Part shown: one piece after another, positions 8,287-17,347 of the stretch
Numbering within the stretch: position 1 is the first letter of the stretch
Layout of the letters: the number at the start of each line of letters is the position of its first letter
Assembly (NCBI GenBank): GCA_029571985.1
Contig: JAKQVC010000093.1
Coordinates: 1-42,185 of the forward strand
DNA from: Bacteroidota bacterium
GTDB taxonomy: Bacteria > Bacteroidota > Bacteroidia > Chitinophagales > BACL12
Direction of reading: 5' to 3'
DNA: 42,185 nucleotides
Made by a program: the position numbers and the translations under genes
Notes under the pieces: generated by a model
What the model saw: the letters and a program-made list of their open reading frames with translations, nothing else
Databases searched by the model: none
Told to the model about the DNA's origin: nothing

Positions 8287-9049
8287 TCAACTTGTTTCCA
8301 TCATAACACCGGTTTATAATGCTGCGCGATTTGTACGTGAAACCATTTCATCTGTACAAGCGCAAACCTATACCGATTGGGAGATGTTGCTGGTTGATGA
8401 CGGGAGTAGCGACGACAGCTGGATGATTATTGCAGAGATTGCCGCAATAGATAAACGCCTTCGCCTCATCAGACTTGAAAAAAACAGTGGTGCGGCTGTG
8501 GCACGCAATACCGCAATTAAAGAAGCACGGGGACGATACATCGCCTTCTTAGATGCCGATGATAAATGGGTGCCAGAAAAACTTTCCCGTCAAATTGCAT
8601 TCATGCAGGAAACAGGATGTGCATTATCCTACACAGCGTATTATGTGATGCGTGAAGATGGTCAGCCATCCGGAACAATAATTCATTGTCCTGAAACAAT
8701 ATCCTATCGTCAATTATTAATGGAAAATCGCATTGGTTGCCTGACAGCAATAATGGATGTGCGGCAATGTGGCAAATTAGAAATGCCCTTAATTACTAAG
8801 CGACAGGATTATGGTTTATGGTTAACCATTTTGCGCAACGGCCTTAGTGCCCGCGGTATCAATGCGCCTTTAGCCTATTATCGCAAATACAGTACATCCT
8901 TAAGTGGAAACAAATGGAAAACCATTCGATATAACTGGACTTTGCTCCGCGATCATCAGGGATTATCTGCACCTGTTGCAGCCTGGTATTTTTTCCTGTT
9001 TATCGCTAATAAAACGGTGATGGCAGTGGTGCGAAAAATATTCAGATAA
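8279..9049 (+). CDS. Glycosyltransferase family 2
   Basis: 256 residues with a canonical GT2 front end: VSIITPVYNAARFVRETISS, VDDGSSDDSW, GAAVARNTAIKEARGRYIAF and LDADDKWVPEKL (the DxD at about 96-98). The second half has the KRQDYGLWLTIL motif expected for the acceptor side, in which the aspartate acts as base. Family members of this size add one sugar to a lipid-linked or surface glycan. This is the last gene of the plus-strand glycan run and overlaps the preceding glycosyltransferase by eight bases. The next gene is convergent and only four bases away, so no independent terminator fits between them. Donor and linkage cannot be predicted. Confidence 0.93.
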   Translation: MADQLVSIITPVYNAARFVRETISSVQAQTYTDWEMLLVDDGSSDDSWMIIAEIAAIDKRLRLIRLEKNSGAAVARNTAIKEARGRYIAFLDADDKWVPEKLSRQIAFMQETGCALSYTAYYVMREDGQPSGTIIHCPETISYRQLLMENRIGCLTAIMDVRQCGKLEMPLITKRQDYGLWLTILRNGLSARGINAPLAYYRKYSTSLSGNKWKTIRYNWTLLRDHQGLSAPVAAWYFFLFIANKTVMAVVRKIFR

Positions 9050-9053
9050 TATA

Positions 9054-10091
9054 TTAGCGTACTTCTCTCCACCAAGGATCAGTTAAGCTTCCCTGGGCAA
9101 GCGAATAACGTGCACCGGGTTTTGGCATTGCCATCGGCACATCTTTTTCAATAGCTGCCTGTAAGACACGGTCTGCCGGTTCAGTCCAACTGTGTACACT
9201 CAAAGCAAATTTCCCCCAATGCACGGGCATTAAAATTGTGGCGCGCAAATCAATAGCAGCTTGTACCGTTTCTTCCGGCATCATGTGGATGTATTTCCAC
9301 GTTGGATTATATTGGCCACATTCTAAAATAGCCAAATCAAACGGACCATATTGTGCGCCCGTTTTTGCAAAATGCACATCATAACCTGAATCACCACCGA
9401 TATATATGCGCTTGCCATTCCAATGCAAAGAAAATGCACTCCATGCTGTTTGATTCCGGGTAAACATCCTGCCACTAAAATGTCGGGCCGGCAATGCGGT
9501 GAACGTCATATTGTCAACCTCAGCACTTTCATGCCAATATAATTCATGAATGCGAGCGGCATCATACCCCCAATAATTTAAATGTGCACCAACGCCTAAT
9601 GAACAAACAACATTTTTAACTTTATGTCGCAAAGCGCTCACTGTTTTATAATCCAGATGATCATAATGATCATGCGTGATAATTAATACATCAATGTCAG
9701 GCATGGCATCTGCGGTGAATATTTCTGTCCCTTTAAATGCTTTCACCATTCCGGGAAATGGAGAAGCATGTCCACTGAAAATAGGATCAACTAAAATCCG
9801 CACCTTACCCGAAACCAACAAATAAGAAGAATGACCAAACCAATACACATCTAAATCATCTGCTATCACCTGATGCAGATCAGTTGCAACAGCCGGTATT
9901 ACACCGGATGGTTTACGCGGAACGGATCTGTCAAACATCGTGCGCATAACAGTCCAGTAATTGCTATCTTCAGCCATCATCGGCGTATGCGATTCATTTT
10001 GAAACGCTGCATCGCGATAGCCCGAAGTATTTTGAATACGTTTTAATCTGTCGCCCTCCGGCTTTTTTCCGAATACTGATAACATAGACAT
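9054..10091 (-). CDS. MBL-fold metal-dependent hydrolase, NAPE-PLD/UlaG-like
   Basis: 345 residues. THDHYDHLDY at 139-148 is the metallo-beta-lactamase metal motif HxHxDH; ARHFSGR (about 215) gives the next histidine, GGDSGYD (about 245) the bridging aspartate, and PVHWGKF near 305 the last histidine. The preceding FGHSSYLLVSG and ILVDPIFS strands are the usual start of the beta-lactamase-superfamily-2 fold. The overall plan, with an N-terminal extension of about 80 residues and the ARHFSGR and MMPEE motifs, resembles the N-acyl phosphatidylethanolamine phospholipase D branch, but the true substrate is not known from sequence. No signal peptide, so cytoplasmic. It has a good promoter just upstream. 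A second in-frame ATG two codons in is equally possible. Confidence 0.88.
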   Translation of the reverse strand: MSMLSVFGKKPEGDRLKRIQNTSGYRDAAFQNESHTPMMAEDSNYWTVMRTMFDRSVPRKPSGVIPAVATDLHQVIADDLDVYWFGHSSYLLVSGKVRILVDPIFSGHASPFPGMVKAFKGTEIFTADAMPDIDVLIITHDHYDHLDYKTVSALRHKVKNVVCSLGVGAHLNYWGYDAARIHELYWHESAEVDNMTFTALPARHFSGRMFTRNQTAWSAFSLHWNGKRIYIGGDSGYDVHFAKTGAQYGPFDLAILECGQYNPTWKYIHMMPEETVQAAIDLRATILMPVHWGKFALSVHSWTEPADRVLQAAIEKDVPMAMPKPGARYSLAQGSLTDPWWREVR

Positions 10092-10107
10092 ATTGACGCA
10101 AAGGTCT

Positions 10108-10138
10108 CAAAAGTATTGTAACTTAAAATCAACAAAAA
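10108..10138 (-). promoter_or_regulatory. Bacteroidota-type promoter of the MBL-fold gene
   Basis: On the minus strand, TACTTTTG (10108-10115) matches the -7 consensus TAnnTTTG exactly. TTTTTG (10133-10138) lies upstream with a 17-base spacer, inside the 17-23 range reported for Flavobacteria-type promoters. Transcription would begin about ten bases before the start codon. Confidence 0.6.
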
Positions 10139-10377
10139 GGTAGCCACAACCTCTTCCGTATGCCATGCCCGCTCCAAGAGCACCCTCAAATGCACGTCAG
10201 ATAAGGGTTTTGGCGATTTGAACCGTTTGATTTACTCGGGACAAAGAGGTTTCTAACAACCTCAAATACATCTTGTTCACGATTTTTTGTCAAATTTTTA
10301 TTATTTCCATTTTCCATAAACTTTCTGAAAACAGTCGTGTTAGACGGTCATTATTCACCTAACAAAATAACTTGCAA

Positions 10378-12081
10378 ATGAAAAAAATGCTCCTTACTTC
10401 CTCGTTAGCTGTACTGGCTTTCGTTGGATATGCTCAGACAGCACGCGTGCAGGTCATTCACAACTCAGCAGATCCTGCAGCGCGATTTGTAGATGTGTAT
10501 TTGAACGACGCATTATTATTAAATGATTTCAAATTCAGAACAGCAACTCCTTATGTTGACGCACCTGCCGGTACGCCAATCACAATTGGCATTGCACCTT
10601 CAACCAGCGATGGCCCTGAAGATGCAATAGCTGAATTCACTTACACCCTTGCTGCTGATGAAAAATATGTAATCGTTGCAAACGGTGTACTTGATCCGGG
10701 TGCATTTGCAGTAAACCCTGATGGTGCTTCTACAGCATTCAATTTATTTGTTAAATCCGGAACACGTGAAGCCGGTTTAGATCCAAACAATTTAGATTTT
10801 ATTTTCTTCCACGGAGCAACAGATGCACCAACAGTTGATGCAATTGCACGTGAAGTAGCCACTGTTGTAGACAATGCTTCTTACAGCATGTTTACAGATT
10901 ATGTGAGCGTTCCAGCCGACAAATATTTCATTGATGTAACGCCAGGCGATTTACCATCAACAATTGTTGCAACCAGTCGCGCCTATCTCGATGGTGCAGG
11001 TGGTGCTGCAGCCGTAATTTTTGCATCCGGATTTTTTGATGTAGGTGCAAACCCAGGTGGTAAAGCACTCAGATTATACTATGCATTGCCTGACGGAACT
11101 GTAAAACAATTGCCTTTCATCAATACAGCAAAGGTGCAGGTAATTCACAATGCTGCTGACCCTGCAGCTGCTTCTGTAGATATTTATGTAGATGGCGTTT
11201 TAGCGATTGACAACTTCGCATTCCGCACAGCTACGCCTTATATTGACCTTCCAGCCAATGTGCCTGTAAGCATTGCCGTTGCACCTCCAACTTCAGTTTC
11301 TGTAGATGATGCAATCGCAACTATTTCAGCAACCTTTAAAGCTGGTTATGGCTACACTGTAATGGCAAATGGCGTTTTAAATCCATTGATTTTCAATCCT
11401 AATCCGGATGGTGCTGATATCGCTTTCAACGTTTTTGTAAAAGAAAATACCAAATATGTGAGCGATCGCGCAAACGGTCTTGAATTCATCGGTGTGCATG
11501 GTTGCACTGATGCACCTACAGTAGATATCATTGCCCGCGATGTAGCCACCTTGCTGGATAACGTTTCTTATGGTGCGGTTAGCGGCTACATCATGGTACC
11601 TGCAAACACAACATACATTTTAGACGTTGCTCTTGGTGATGCTCCTGAAACAGTTGTAGCTTCTTACGAAGCCAGCTTATTCGATGTTGCAGGTCAGAGT
11701 GCTGTAGTATATGCTAGTGGTTTCTTAGCACCGGATTTAAATCCGGAAGGAAGCCTTCCATTCGGTTTATACTATACATTACCTGACGGAACAACCGGCG
11801 CATTCCCAGCTTATGTAATGCGTGCAGGTTTAACTTCAGAAATAAACATGACGGTATCTCCAAACCCAGCTGTAAATACTGCCCAGGTTACATTACCTGA
11901 AAACTTTACCGGCACTTTACAGGTGATTGATATGCAGGGTAGCGTTGTGCGCAATCTGATTATCAATAACAATGCAGGTAACATCATCACTTTTGATGTA
12001 ACTGACTTAGCTGCCGGCATCTACAGCGTTTCAGCTTTTGATGGCCAGACACGCAGCACCAGCAAACTGGTTAAGCAATAA
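10378..12081 (+). CDS. Secreted double-DUF4397 protein with T9SS C-terminal domain
   Basis: 567 residues if started at the ATG at 10378; an upstream TTG two codons earlier is less likely, because the ATG begins a standard signal peptide (MKKMLLTSSLAVLAF, cleavage after YAQ). The mature protein is two copies of a 229-residue unit that starts with VQVIHN(S/A)ADPAA; the copies start 687 bases apart. Each unit has a second half-repeat (the F-HG-TDAPTVD motif), so four related beta domains are present. This is the DUF4397 family, secreted beta-sandwich proteins of unknown function. A T9SS sorting domain ends the protein (VSPNPAVNTAQV, then GIYSVSAFDG and KLVKQ). A strong terminator follows 27 bases after the stop, so the gene appears monocistronic. 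Likely role: abundant cell-surface or extracellular protein. Confidence 0.92.
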   Translation: MKKMLLTSSLAVLAFVGYAQTARVQVIHNSADPAARFVDVYLNDALLLNDFKFRTATPYVDAPAGTPITIGIAPSTSDGPEDAIAEFTYTLAADEKYVIVANGVLDPGAFAVNPDGASTAFNLFVKSGTREAGLDPNNLDFIFFHGATDAPTVDAIAREVATVVDNASYSMFTDYVSVPADKYFIDVTPGDLPSTIVATSRAYLDGAGGAAAVIFASGFFDVGANPGGKALRLYYALPDGTVKQLPFINTAKVQVIHNAADPAAASVDIYVDGVLAIDNFAFRTATPYIDLPANVPVSIAVAPPTSVSVDDAIATISATFKAGYGYTVMANGVLNPLIFNPNPDGADIAFNVFVKENTKYVSDRANGLEFIGVHGCTDAPTVDIIARDVATLLDNVSYGAVSGYIMVPANTTYILDVALGDAPETVVASYEASLFDVAGQSAVVYASGFLAPDLNPEGSLPFGLYYTLPDGTTGAFPAYVMRAGLTSEINMTVSPNPAVNTAQVTLPENFTGTLQVIDMQGSVVRNLIINNNAGNIITFDVTDLAAGIYSVSAFDGQTRSTSKLVKQ

Positions 12082-12107
12082 TACAGTGTGTAAAGTATCA
12101 TATCAGG

Positions 12108-12137
12108 AGGCCGGTGCATTGCATCGGCCTTTTTTTT
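12108..12137 (+). terminator. Rho-independent terminator
   Basis: AGGCCG at 12108-12113 pairs with CGGCCT at 12125-12130, with further pairing inside, followed by an uninterrupted run of T to 12137. It ends the DUF4397 gene. Confidence 0.88.
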
Positions 12138-12182
12138 GTGTGTTTATTTGCTTAGTTTAGCTAAATATTGAACACACCTCCT

Positions 12183-12593
12183 ATGCAAAAGCGCACTTCA
12201 CACGGGCTCTATGTAGCTCTTTTCGGATTAACCCTATTCGCAGCCTGTAAGGACAAAGAAAAAACGGCAGATGATATTACCCCGCCCGATATTTCTGTTA
12301 TTAAACCGAATATCGATCAGAATTTCGCATTAAATGACACGATTTACTTCGAGGCTGATGTTGAGGATGAGTCAGAATTATCTGATTTGAAGGTTAACCT
12401 CATTATTGGAACAGATACCACGCTGATGTGGCCTACCACCCCAACCGGATTTGGTAACATCAGTTCATATACCATCAATCAATGGTATATCAATACGGCT
12501 CCCGTTGTTACAGATGCCATCGTATCCTTTTATGCTATCGATAAGCATGATAATGAAGCGGTTGTTGATGTGCCGGTGCATCTGACCAATTAG
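12183..12593 (+). CDS. Small lipoprotein, DUF4625-like Ig fold
   Basis: 136 residues from the ATG at 12183. I prefer this over a TTG at 12168 because it opens a lipoprotein signal: a short basic start, a hydrophobic core, and the lipobox LFAAC with Cys near residue 22. After a charged spacer the protein reads PPDISVIKPN, then NDTIYFEADVEDESELSDL, a pattern typical of DUF4625 and related Bacteroidota Ig-like domains that begin with 'P.I....P' and have a 'D-.SEL' loop. It ends in a beta strand. No catalytic residues are seen. Expected location is the periplasmic or outer face of a membrane. It follows the DUF4397 terminator and likely has its own promoter; a TAGTTTAG at 12153-12160 is a weak -7 candidate. 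Confidence 0.8.
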   Translation: MQKRTSHGLYVALFGLTLFAACKDKEKTADDITPPDISVIKPNIDQNFALNDTIYFEADVEDESELSDLKVNLIIGTDTTLMWPTTPTGFGNISSYTINQWYINTAPVVTDAIVSFYAIDKHDNEAVVDVPVHLTN

Positions 12594-12833
12594 GCCTGCA
12601 CGATTACCAACAGCACCCAACCTCACAATAGCTTGTTACGTGTATAGTTTCGTAAGACTGAAGAGCGCGTAATACTGAACAGGCGAGCATATACCCTGTT
12701 AAACGTGTACATGCCTTCATGTAATACATTTTGCGAAATACATACCAGATATGCGTTAAAACTTACATATGTATTTGGTAAGTTGTACATCGGAAGTAAA
12801 AGATAATACTAAATAGTTTCACTCCTCTGCATC

Positions 12834-12870
12834 AACGCAGTATATTGAAAAATATGCTGCGTTATTTTTT
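12834..12870 (+). terminator. Strong hairpin with GAAA loop, plus-strand terminator-like
   Basis: Positions 12834-12846 and 12851-12863 form a 13-bp stem with one G-T pair, closed by a GAAA tetraloop, followed on the plus strand by A and six T. It could end transcription coming from the lipoprotein gene. The stem also contains most of the stop codon (12862-12864) of the helicase on the other strand, where no T run follows it. Confidence 0.6.
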
Positions 12871-14109
12871 GGGTTTACGTCGATGAAAATTCCCTTTACC
12901 GGATGATTTGTGACCGGTGTGCGGAGATTTATGCTGTGGGGCATATGCGGGAGTTTCACCAAATTCGGCAGGTACCGGTAATTTGGGTACTTCGGCTTCT
13001 ATTAATTGCTCTATGCGGTAAAACTTACGTTGATCGTGCACACCAATAAAAGTGATGGCCTCTCCGGTTGTAGCTGCCCTTGCGGTTCGACCCACACGAT
13101 GCACGTAATCTTCGGCATCACCCGGCACATCATAATTAATAACGAGGCCAATTTCATCTACATCTATTCCCCTCGATAAAATATCTGTTGCTACTAAAAT
13201 AGGTACATCGCGATGCGCAAAATTGCGTAACACCAATTTGCGTGTGGGTTGGTCAAGATCAGAATGAATGGCTGCTACATTAAACTTTTTTCGCTTCAAT
13301 TCCAGTTCAAGCATTTTCACTTTTTCTTTGGTACTGGAAAAAATGAGCATACTCGGCAGTGCTTTTTCTGCGAGCACATGCAACAGCAACGGCATTTTTT
13401 GCGCATCATAAACCACATAAGCCCCCTGTGTAACACCGGCAGCGGGTTTTGACAATGCGATATTTATTTGTTCCGGTTCACGTAAAATCTTTTTTGCCAG
13501 ATCACGGATACGATGTGGCATAGTTGCACTGAATAATAAGGTTTGCGGATGATGCGGTATATACTGAACCATCTTTTGAATATCATCCGAAAATCCCATA
13601 TCCAGCATGCGATCGGCCTCATCCAAAATCAGGTGCTGGAGAGTATCTAAATTCAGATAACCTTGTTGTAAGTGAGAAAGCAACCTGCCGGGTGTACCCA
13701 CGATAATATCTACACCTTCTTTAAATGCTTTCTTTTCCTGGCCGAACATAATGCCATCATTACCTCCGTATACGGCAATCGAGGAAACGGACGTAAAATA
13801 GGCAAAGCCTTGTATGGCTTCATCAATTTGCTGGGCAAGTTCGCGGGTAGGTACGATAATCAGGGTATTGATACCGCCATGCCCGTTTTTGGCGATCTTG
13901 TTCATCACCGGTAATAAAAAGGCAGCCGTTTTTCCGGTACCTGTTTGGGCACAGGCAATTAAATCCTTTCCGGCCAAAATATATGGAATTGCCTGCTGCT
14001 GAATAGGCGTAGGCTCCCTGAAGCCCATACTCTCAAGGCCTTCTGCCAATGCCGATTCAAAATGAAATGCTGAAAAATCTTCGTTCACGAGATTACAAAT
14101 GTACGTCAT
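12862..14109 (-). CDS. rhlE: DEAD-box RNA helicase, RhlE-like
   Basis: About 415 residues. All family motifs are present in order: FREPTPIQQQAIP (Q motif), AQTGTGKT (Walker A), PTRELAQQ, TPGR, DEAD (Walker B), SAT, the helicase-C motifs including SRGIDVDEIGLVINYD, and HRVGRTAR. The C-terminal tail is short and basic (HKSSGKGNFHRRKPKK), as in RhlE-group helicases involved in ribosome assembly and RNA decay. The ORF can be extended to ATG 14133, but the added MYLFFSSL is hydrophobic and unlike a cytosolic helicase, so I chose ATG 14109; a GTG at 14088 is also possible. The divergent gene starts at 14157, so the promoters of the two overlap. The stop codon lies in a strong hairpin. Confidence 0.95.
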   Translation of the reverse strand: MTYICNLVNEDFSAFHFESALAEGLESMGFREPTPIQQQAIPYILAGKDLIACAQTGTGKTAAFLLPVMNKIAKNGHGGINTLIIVPTRELAQQIDEAIQGFAYFTSVSSIAVYGGNDGIMFGQEKKAFKEGVDIIVGTPGRLLSHLQQGYLNLDTLQHLILDEADRMLDMGFSDDIQKMVQYIPHHPQTLLFSATMPHRIRDLAKKILREPEQINIALSKPAAGVTQGAYVVYDAQKMPLLLHVLAEKALPSMLIFSSTKEKVKMLELELKRKKFNVAAIHSDLDQPTRKLVLRNFAHRDVPILVATDILSRGIDVDEIGLVINYDVPGDAEDYVHRVGRTARAATTGEAITFIGVHDQRKFYRIEQLIEAEVPKLPVPAEFGETPAYAPQHKSPHTGHKSSGKGNFHRRKPKK

Positions 14110-14156
14110 TAAACTGGAAAAAAATAAATACATAACTTTAACTTGGCAAATCTTCT

Positions 14157-15656
14157 ATGAAACACTACTTAAAATCTTTTGCTTTTCTGGTAAGCCTTAG
14201 CATTATTTTCAATCAAAAAGGTTTCAATCAGGAAGTATTGATTCAACCCATTCCATTAGACCAGGCCAATTCAGATGATGATATTTTATTTGACATCATC
14301 GACAATAACCTCTATTTAACCGTACATACTCAGAAAGACCCTGGCAAGCTTGTATTGGAAAAACACAATGCTCAATTTGGAATAGATTACCAAACACGCA
14401 TTCAGATTCCTGAAGGATTTACCTTTGCACAACATTGTTTAACCAAAGATTATCTGTTTTTAATGTTCGTTAATGCCGACAACGAGTTACTATTCTATCA
14501 AACGGATGCAACGTTTTTCGATGTAAAAAAAACTCTATCTACATCAATTCCACATGCCGCCAGAGTACCACAGATCTATGGTCTTGGCACAAATATATTT
14601 GCTCATGTTACTATAGATTTGTATAAGGACATGCTACTACAAATTGACTTTACACACAATACAATCATAAGCAATCCGATTGAAATACCTAATTTCAATA
14701 GCAATAAATTTAATATAGACCATGCAGCGTATTATCCTCAAACTGAAGAATTATGTATTTTTCTTTACGGTAAACCAAGCACCCCAAAAAATATATTCGC
14801 TGTGATGTATAATGCATCAGGAATTCAAACTACTTATTTCAACTTCTTTGAAGCTACACAACAAATTTGCACGAATATCGAAATTTCACCTCAAGACGAA
14901 AGTCAGTATGTAATTACCGGGAATTACGCATCCGACAACTACGATTCGCCTGCAGGAATTTTTATTATGGTTGCAAATGGATCAAAAGTCACCCATTTCC
15001 ATACCTATAATTATGGATTGTTAAATAAATTCTTCACCTACCATGACGGGATTAACTTGCCGAAGAATTACAGCCCTGATACGTCAGCTAATACGAATCA
15101 GGACCTAAAACTTCACTATAATATTGCATCTAGTCCGGTTTCAAAGTTCGGCGACATGTATATTTTTGTTGCGGAAGCATATTATCCCGTGTATGGTGAT
15201 TATAAGAAACCCGTATACATAACGAATACCTATAGCAGTGATGCGCGCAATATGCTAAAAGGCTACAAAACAACGCATGCAAGCATAATCGCCTTTGATA
15301 CAAATGGAAACATGCTTTGGAATACACCCATTCAAGTAAAATCTGACAAAAAATCGGCAAAGCACCAACCATCTTTTATAGTAAACCCAGAATCCGATTT
15401 CATTTATGTTGAATATGCATCAGATACCGATATCGAATCTTTTATTGTAAGTCCTCTTGGGTCAGTAAGCAAAAATACAAGCGTATCTATCAATAGTGAA
15501 GGAATACATAATGATTTAATAGCTGAAAACTATTTTGTCAAATACTGGTCGAACCACAATTATGTTACATTTGGATATAAACGCGTGAGCACGACAGAAG
15601 GTCTTATAACACATTTCGCATTGCAATATCAAGCCTATTTATACACCATTGATTAA
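14157..15656 (+). CDS. Exported protein of unknown function, first of a tandem paralogous pair
   Basis: 499 residues with a plausible signal peptide (MKHYLKSFAFLVSLSIIF). The rest is beta-rich with strands separated by short turns, which suggests a propeller or similar all-beta fold, but I do not recognise a named family. It is clearly related to the next gene over its C-terminal half: this protein has GDMYIFVAEAYYPVYGDYKK and later THASIIAFDTNGNMLWN, and the neighbour has GDVYMMVGEAYYPTYRTTTT and THASVAAFSMDGDKLWD at the corresponding places. There is no T9SS sorting domain, so a periplasmic or outer-membrane location is likelier. Its base composition looks more AT-rich than that of its neighbours. 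The two genes are 43 bases apart and probably cotranscribed. Confidence 0.7.
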   Translation: MKHYLKSFAFLVSLSIIFNQKGFNQEVLIQPIPLDQANSDDDILFDIIDNNLYLTVHTQKDPGKLVLEKHNAQFGIDYQTRIQIPEGFTFAQHCLTKDYLFLMFVNADNELLFYQTDATFFDVKKTLSTSIPHAARVPQIYGLGTNIFAHVTIDLYKDMLLQIDFTHNTIISNPIEIPNFNSNKFNIDHAAYYPQTEELCIFLYGKPSTPKNIFAVMYNASGIQTTYFNFFEATQQICTNIEISPQDESQYVITGNYASDNYDSPAGIFIMVANGSKVTHFHTYNYGLLNKFFTYHDGINLPKNYSPDTSANTNQDLKLHYNIASSPVSKFGDMYIFVAEAYYPVYGDYKKPVYITNTYSSDARNMLKGYKTTHASIIAFDTNGNMLWNTPIQVKSDKKSAKHQPSFIVNPESDFIYVEYASDTDIESFIVSPLGSVSKNTSVSINSEGIHNDLIAENYFVKYWSNHNYVTFGYKRVSTTEGLITHFALQYQAYLYTID

Positions 15657-15699
15657 AACTAACCGCCTTAATCGCAACCACATACTTAATCATAAAAAA

Positions 15700-17202
15700 A
15701 TGAAAACTACAATCCAACTGTTATCAATTGCACTTGTGTGTATTCTTTCGAACTTTACAACCCTAAACGCACAAGTAGCCACCGAGAAACACATCGAATT
15801 CGAAACCGGCGAGGGCTGGTTTAATTATCGGGTTGAAACCTTTAAAAATAAAGGCATGCTCCTTTTATCCCAACAGGAAAAAAGTGCAAACTGGAAGGTC
15901 GAAGCCTATTCAGATGACCTGGTCAAGGGTGAGGACAAAACGCTCACTTTACCTAAAGGATACTACATGCGGGCAGAATATACATCTGATTTTGATGAGA
16001 ATCTGCTTTTTTCCAACAAGCAATCACAGTTCATCTTTTATCAGATAGACCCGAATACTTTGGAGCTTACCAAAAGCACAGGCGTATTGCCAAAAAAGAT
16101 GAATATCAACTGGATGGTGGCGCAGGGCGACTTAGCCTTTGTTGGGTTACAAAATAAAAAAGGGCCTACATTACTTAAAATCAATATTAAGGACAATAAA
16201 ACCACACTCATTCCCATTAATATTAGTCCTTATGATTTAAATGATTTATCCATCGAAAAAATTCAAATTCTGGAAGGCACCGGTCAGGTATTTGTTTATA
16301 TAAATGCGTATAACAAAAAGGACCACAATATGTATGTTTTACAAATAGATGAATCCGGTGAGAAAGAAGCCCTGTATAACCTGTCTGCCACCACAGATAA
16401 AAAAATAAGCAGTGTTTCCGCCAGTCCGCTGGGCGATGGCGAATACATTTTTACAGGCACCTACTCATCTAAATCATCCGCTTCCAGCGAGGGCATGTAT
16501 ATTGCCAGTGCAAATGCAGGTGATATCCGCTTTATGAAGTTCTACAACTTTACCGATTTTCAGGATTTCTTTAGTTATCTCCCTAAAAAGAAACAGGAGA
16601 AGATTGAGAAAAAGAAAGAAAAAGCCGAAGATAAAAACAAAGAGCTTTCCTATAACTATTATATAGCTGAACATCCTATCCAGAAAATTGGAGATGTATA
16701 TATGATGGTTGGAGAAGCCTATTATCCCACCTACCGCACAACAACTACAACAACCTATGTGAATGGTAAGCCCACAACAACAACTACTACGGTATTCGAC
16801 GGCTATCAATATACACATGCATCAGTTGCAGCATTTAGCATGGATGGGGATAAATTATGGGATAAAACCTTTACGATGTATCCTTCATACAAGCCATTTT
16901 CCGTGAAGCGGTTTATCTCGATCAATACTACGAATGATAAAATTGATTTATTGTTCGCCTCTGAAAACAGCATCCGGTCATTTTCTGTAGATGTGGAAGG
17001 CAATGTAGCCAATGAGCGCTCTGTAAACCTGATTACAGAAACGGATGACGAGGAAAAGGTGAAACGCTCGAGCTCAAACCTGACACATTGGTTCGACAAC
17101 TATTTCATTGCTTCCGGATATCAGACGATCAAGAATTCTGATGAAAAGATTGGTAATAAGAAAAGGAGTATTTTCTTTATTAATAAAATTACTTACGAAT
17201 AA
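15700..17202 (+). CDS. Exported protein of unknown function, second of a tandem paralogous pair
   Basis: About 500 residues from the ATG at 15700, which opens a clean signal peptide (MKTTIQLLSIALVCILSNFT, cleavage near LNAQ). A longer frame back to 15649 overlaps the previous gene but adds only a polar stretch, so I reject it. The protein shares the GDVYMMVGEAYYPTY and THASVAAF-DGDKLWDK elements with the preceding gene. It also has a lysine/glutamate-rich insert (KKKQEKIEKKKEKAEDK) and a threonine-rich segment either side of VNGKP, both probably surface loops. No catalytic motif is visible. Expected location is periplasm or outer membrane. The pair looks like a duplication followed by divergence. 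Confidence 0.72.
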   Translation: MKTTIQLLSIALVCILSNFTTLNAQVATEKHIEFETGEGWFNYRVETFKNKGMLLLSQQEKSANWKVEAYSDDLVKGEDKTLTLPKGYYMRAEYTSDFDENLLFSNKQSQFIFYQIDPNTLELTKSTGVLPKKMNINWMVAQGDLAFVGLQNKKGPTLLKINIKDNKTTLIPINISPYDLNDLSIEKIQILEGTGQVFVYINAYNKKDHNMYVLQIDESGEKEALYNLSATTDKKISSVSASPLGDGEYIFTGTYSSKSSASSEGMYIASANAGDIRFMKFYNFTDFQDFFSYLPKKKQEKIEKKKEKAEDKNKELSYNYYIAEHPIQKIGDVYMMVGEAYYPTYRTTTTTTYVNGKPTTTTTTVFDGYQYTHASVAAFSMDGDKLWDKTFTMYPSYKPFSVKRFISINTTNDKIDLLFASENSIRSFSVDVEGNVANERSVNLITETDDEEKVKRSSSNLTHWFDNYFIASGYQTIKNSDEKIGNKKRSIFFINKITYE

Positions 17203-17280
17203 ATAAGCGTCATATTTTTTTTGTGGTAGAGGTTGGGTTCGAAGCCGGGAAGACTGTAAGACGGGGAGTTTGGGTGGTGT

Positions 17281-17314
17281 ACATGCAGGTTGGCTAGCCA
17301 ATTTTGTGGCATGT
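17281..17314. other. Nested inverted repeat between convergent genes
   Basis: ACATGC (17281-17286) pairs with GCATGT (17309-17314) and encloses the perfect palindrome TTGGCTAGCCAA (17290-17301). It lies between two convergent genes and could be a transcript-ending structure or a protein-binding site. There is no T run immediately next to it. Confidence 0.35.
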
Positions 17315-17347
17315 AGGAATGTGTTAAAAATTTTTGAGATAATTTTT

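Noticed and set aside
10246-10263. Hairpin GAGGTT/AACCTC upstream of the DUF4397 gene as a riboswitch
   Set aside because: Six base pairs alone, with no conserved aptamer pattern, do not support a riboswitch.
12594-12833. Possible small RNA in the gap after the lipoprotein
   Set aside because: Two weak inverted repeats exist (for example AACTTAC 12760-12766 with GTAAGTT 12778-12784), but no promoter box or known RNA motif supports a gene.
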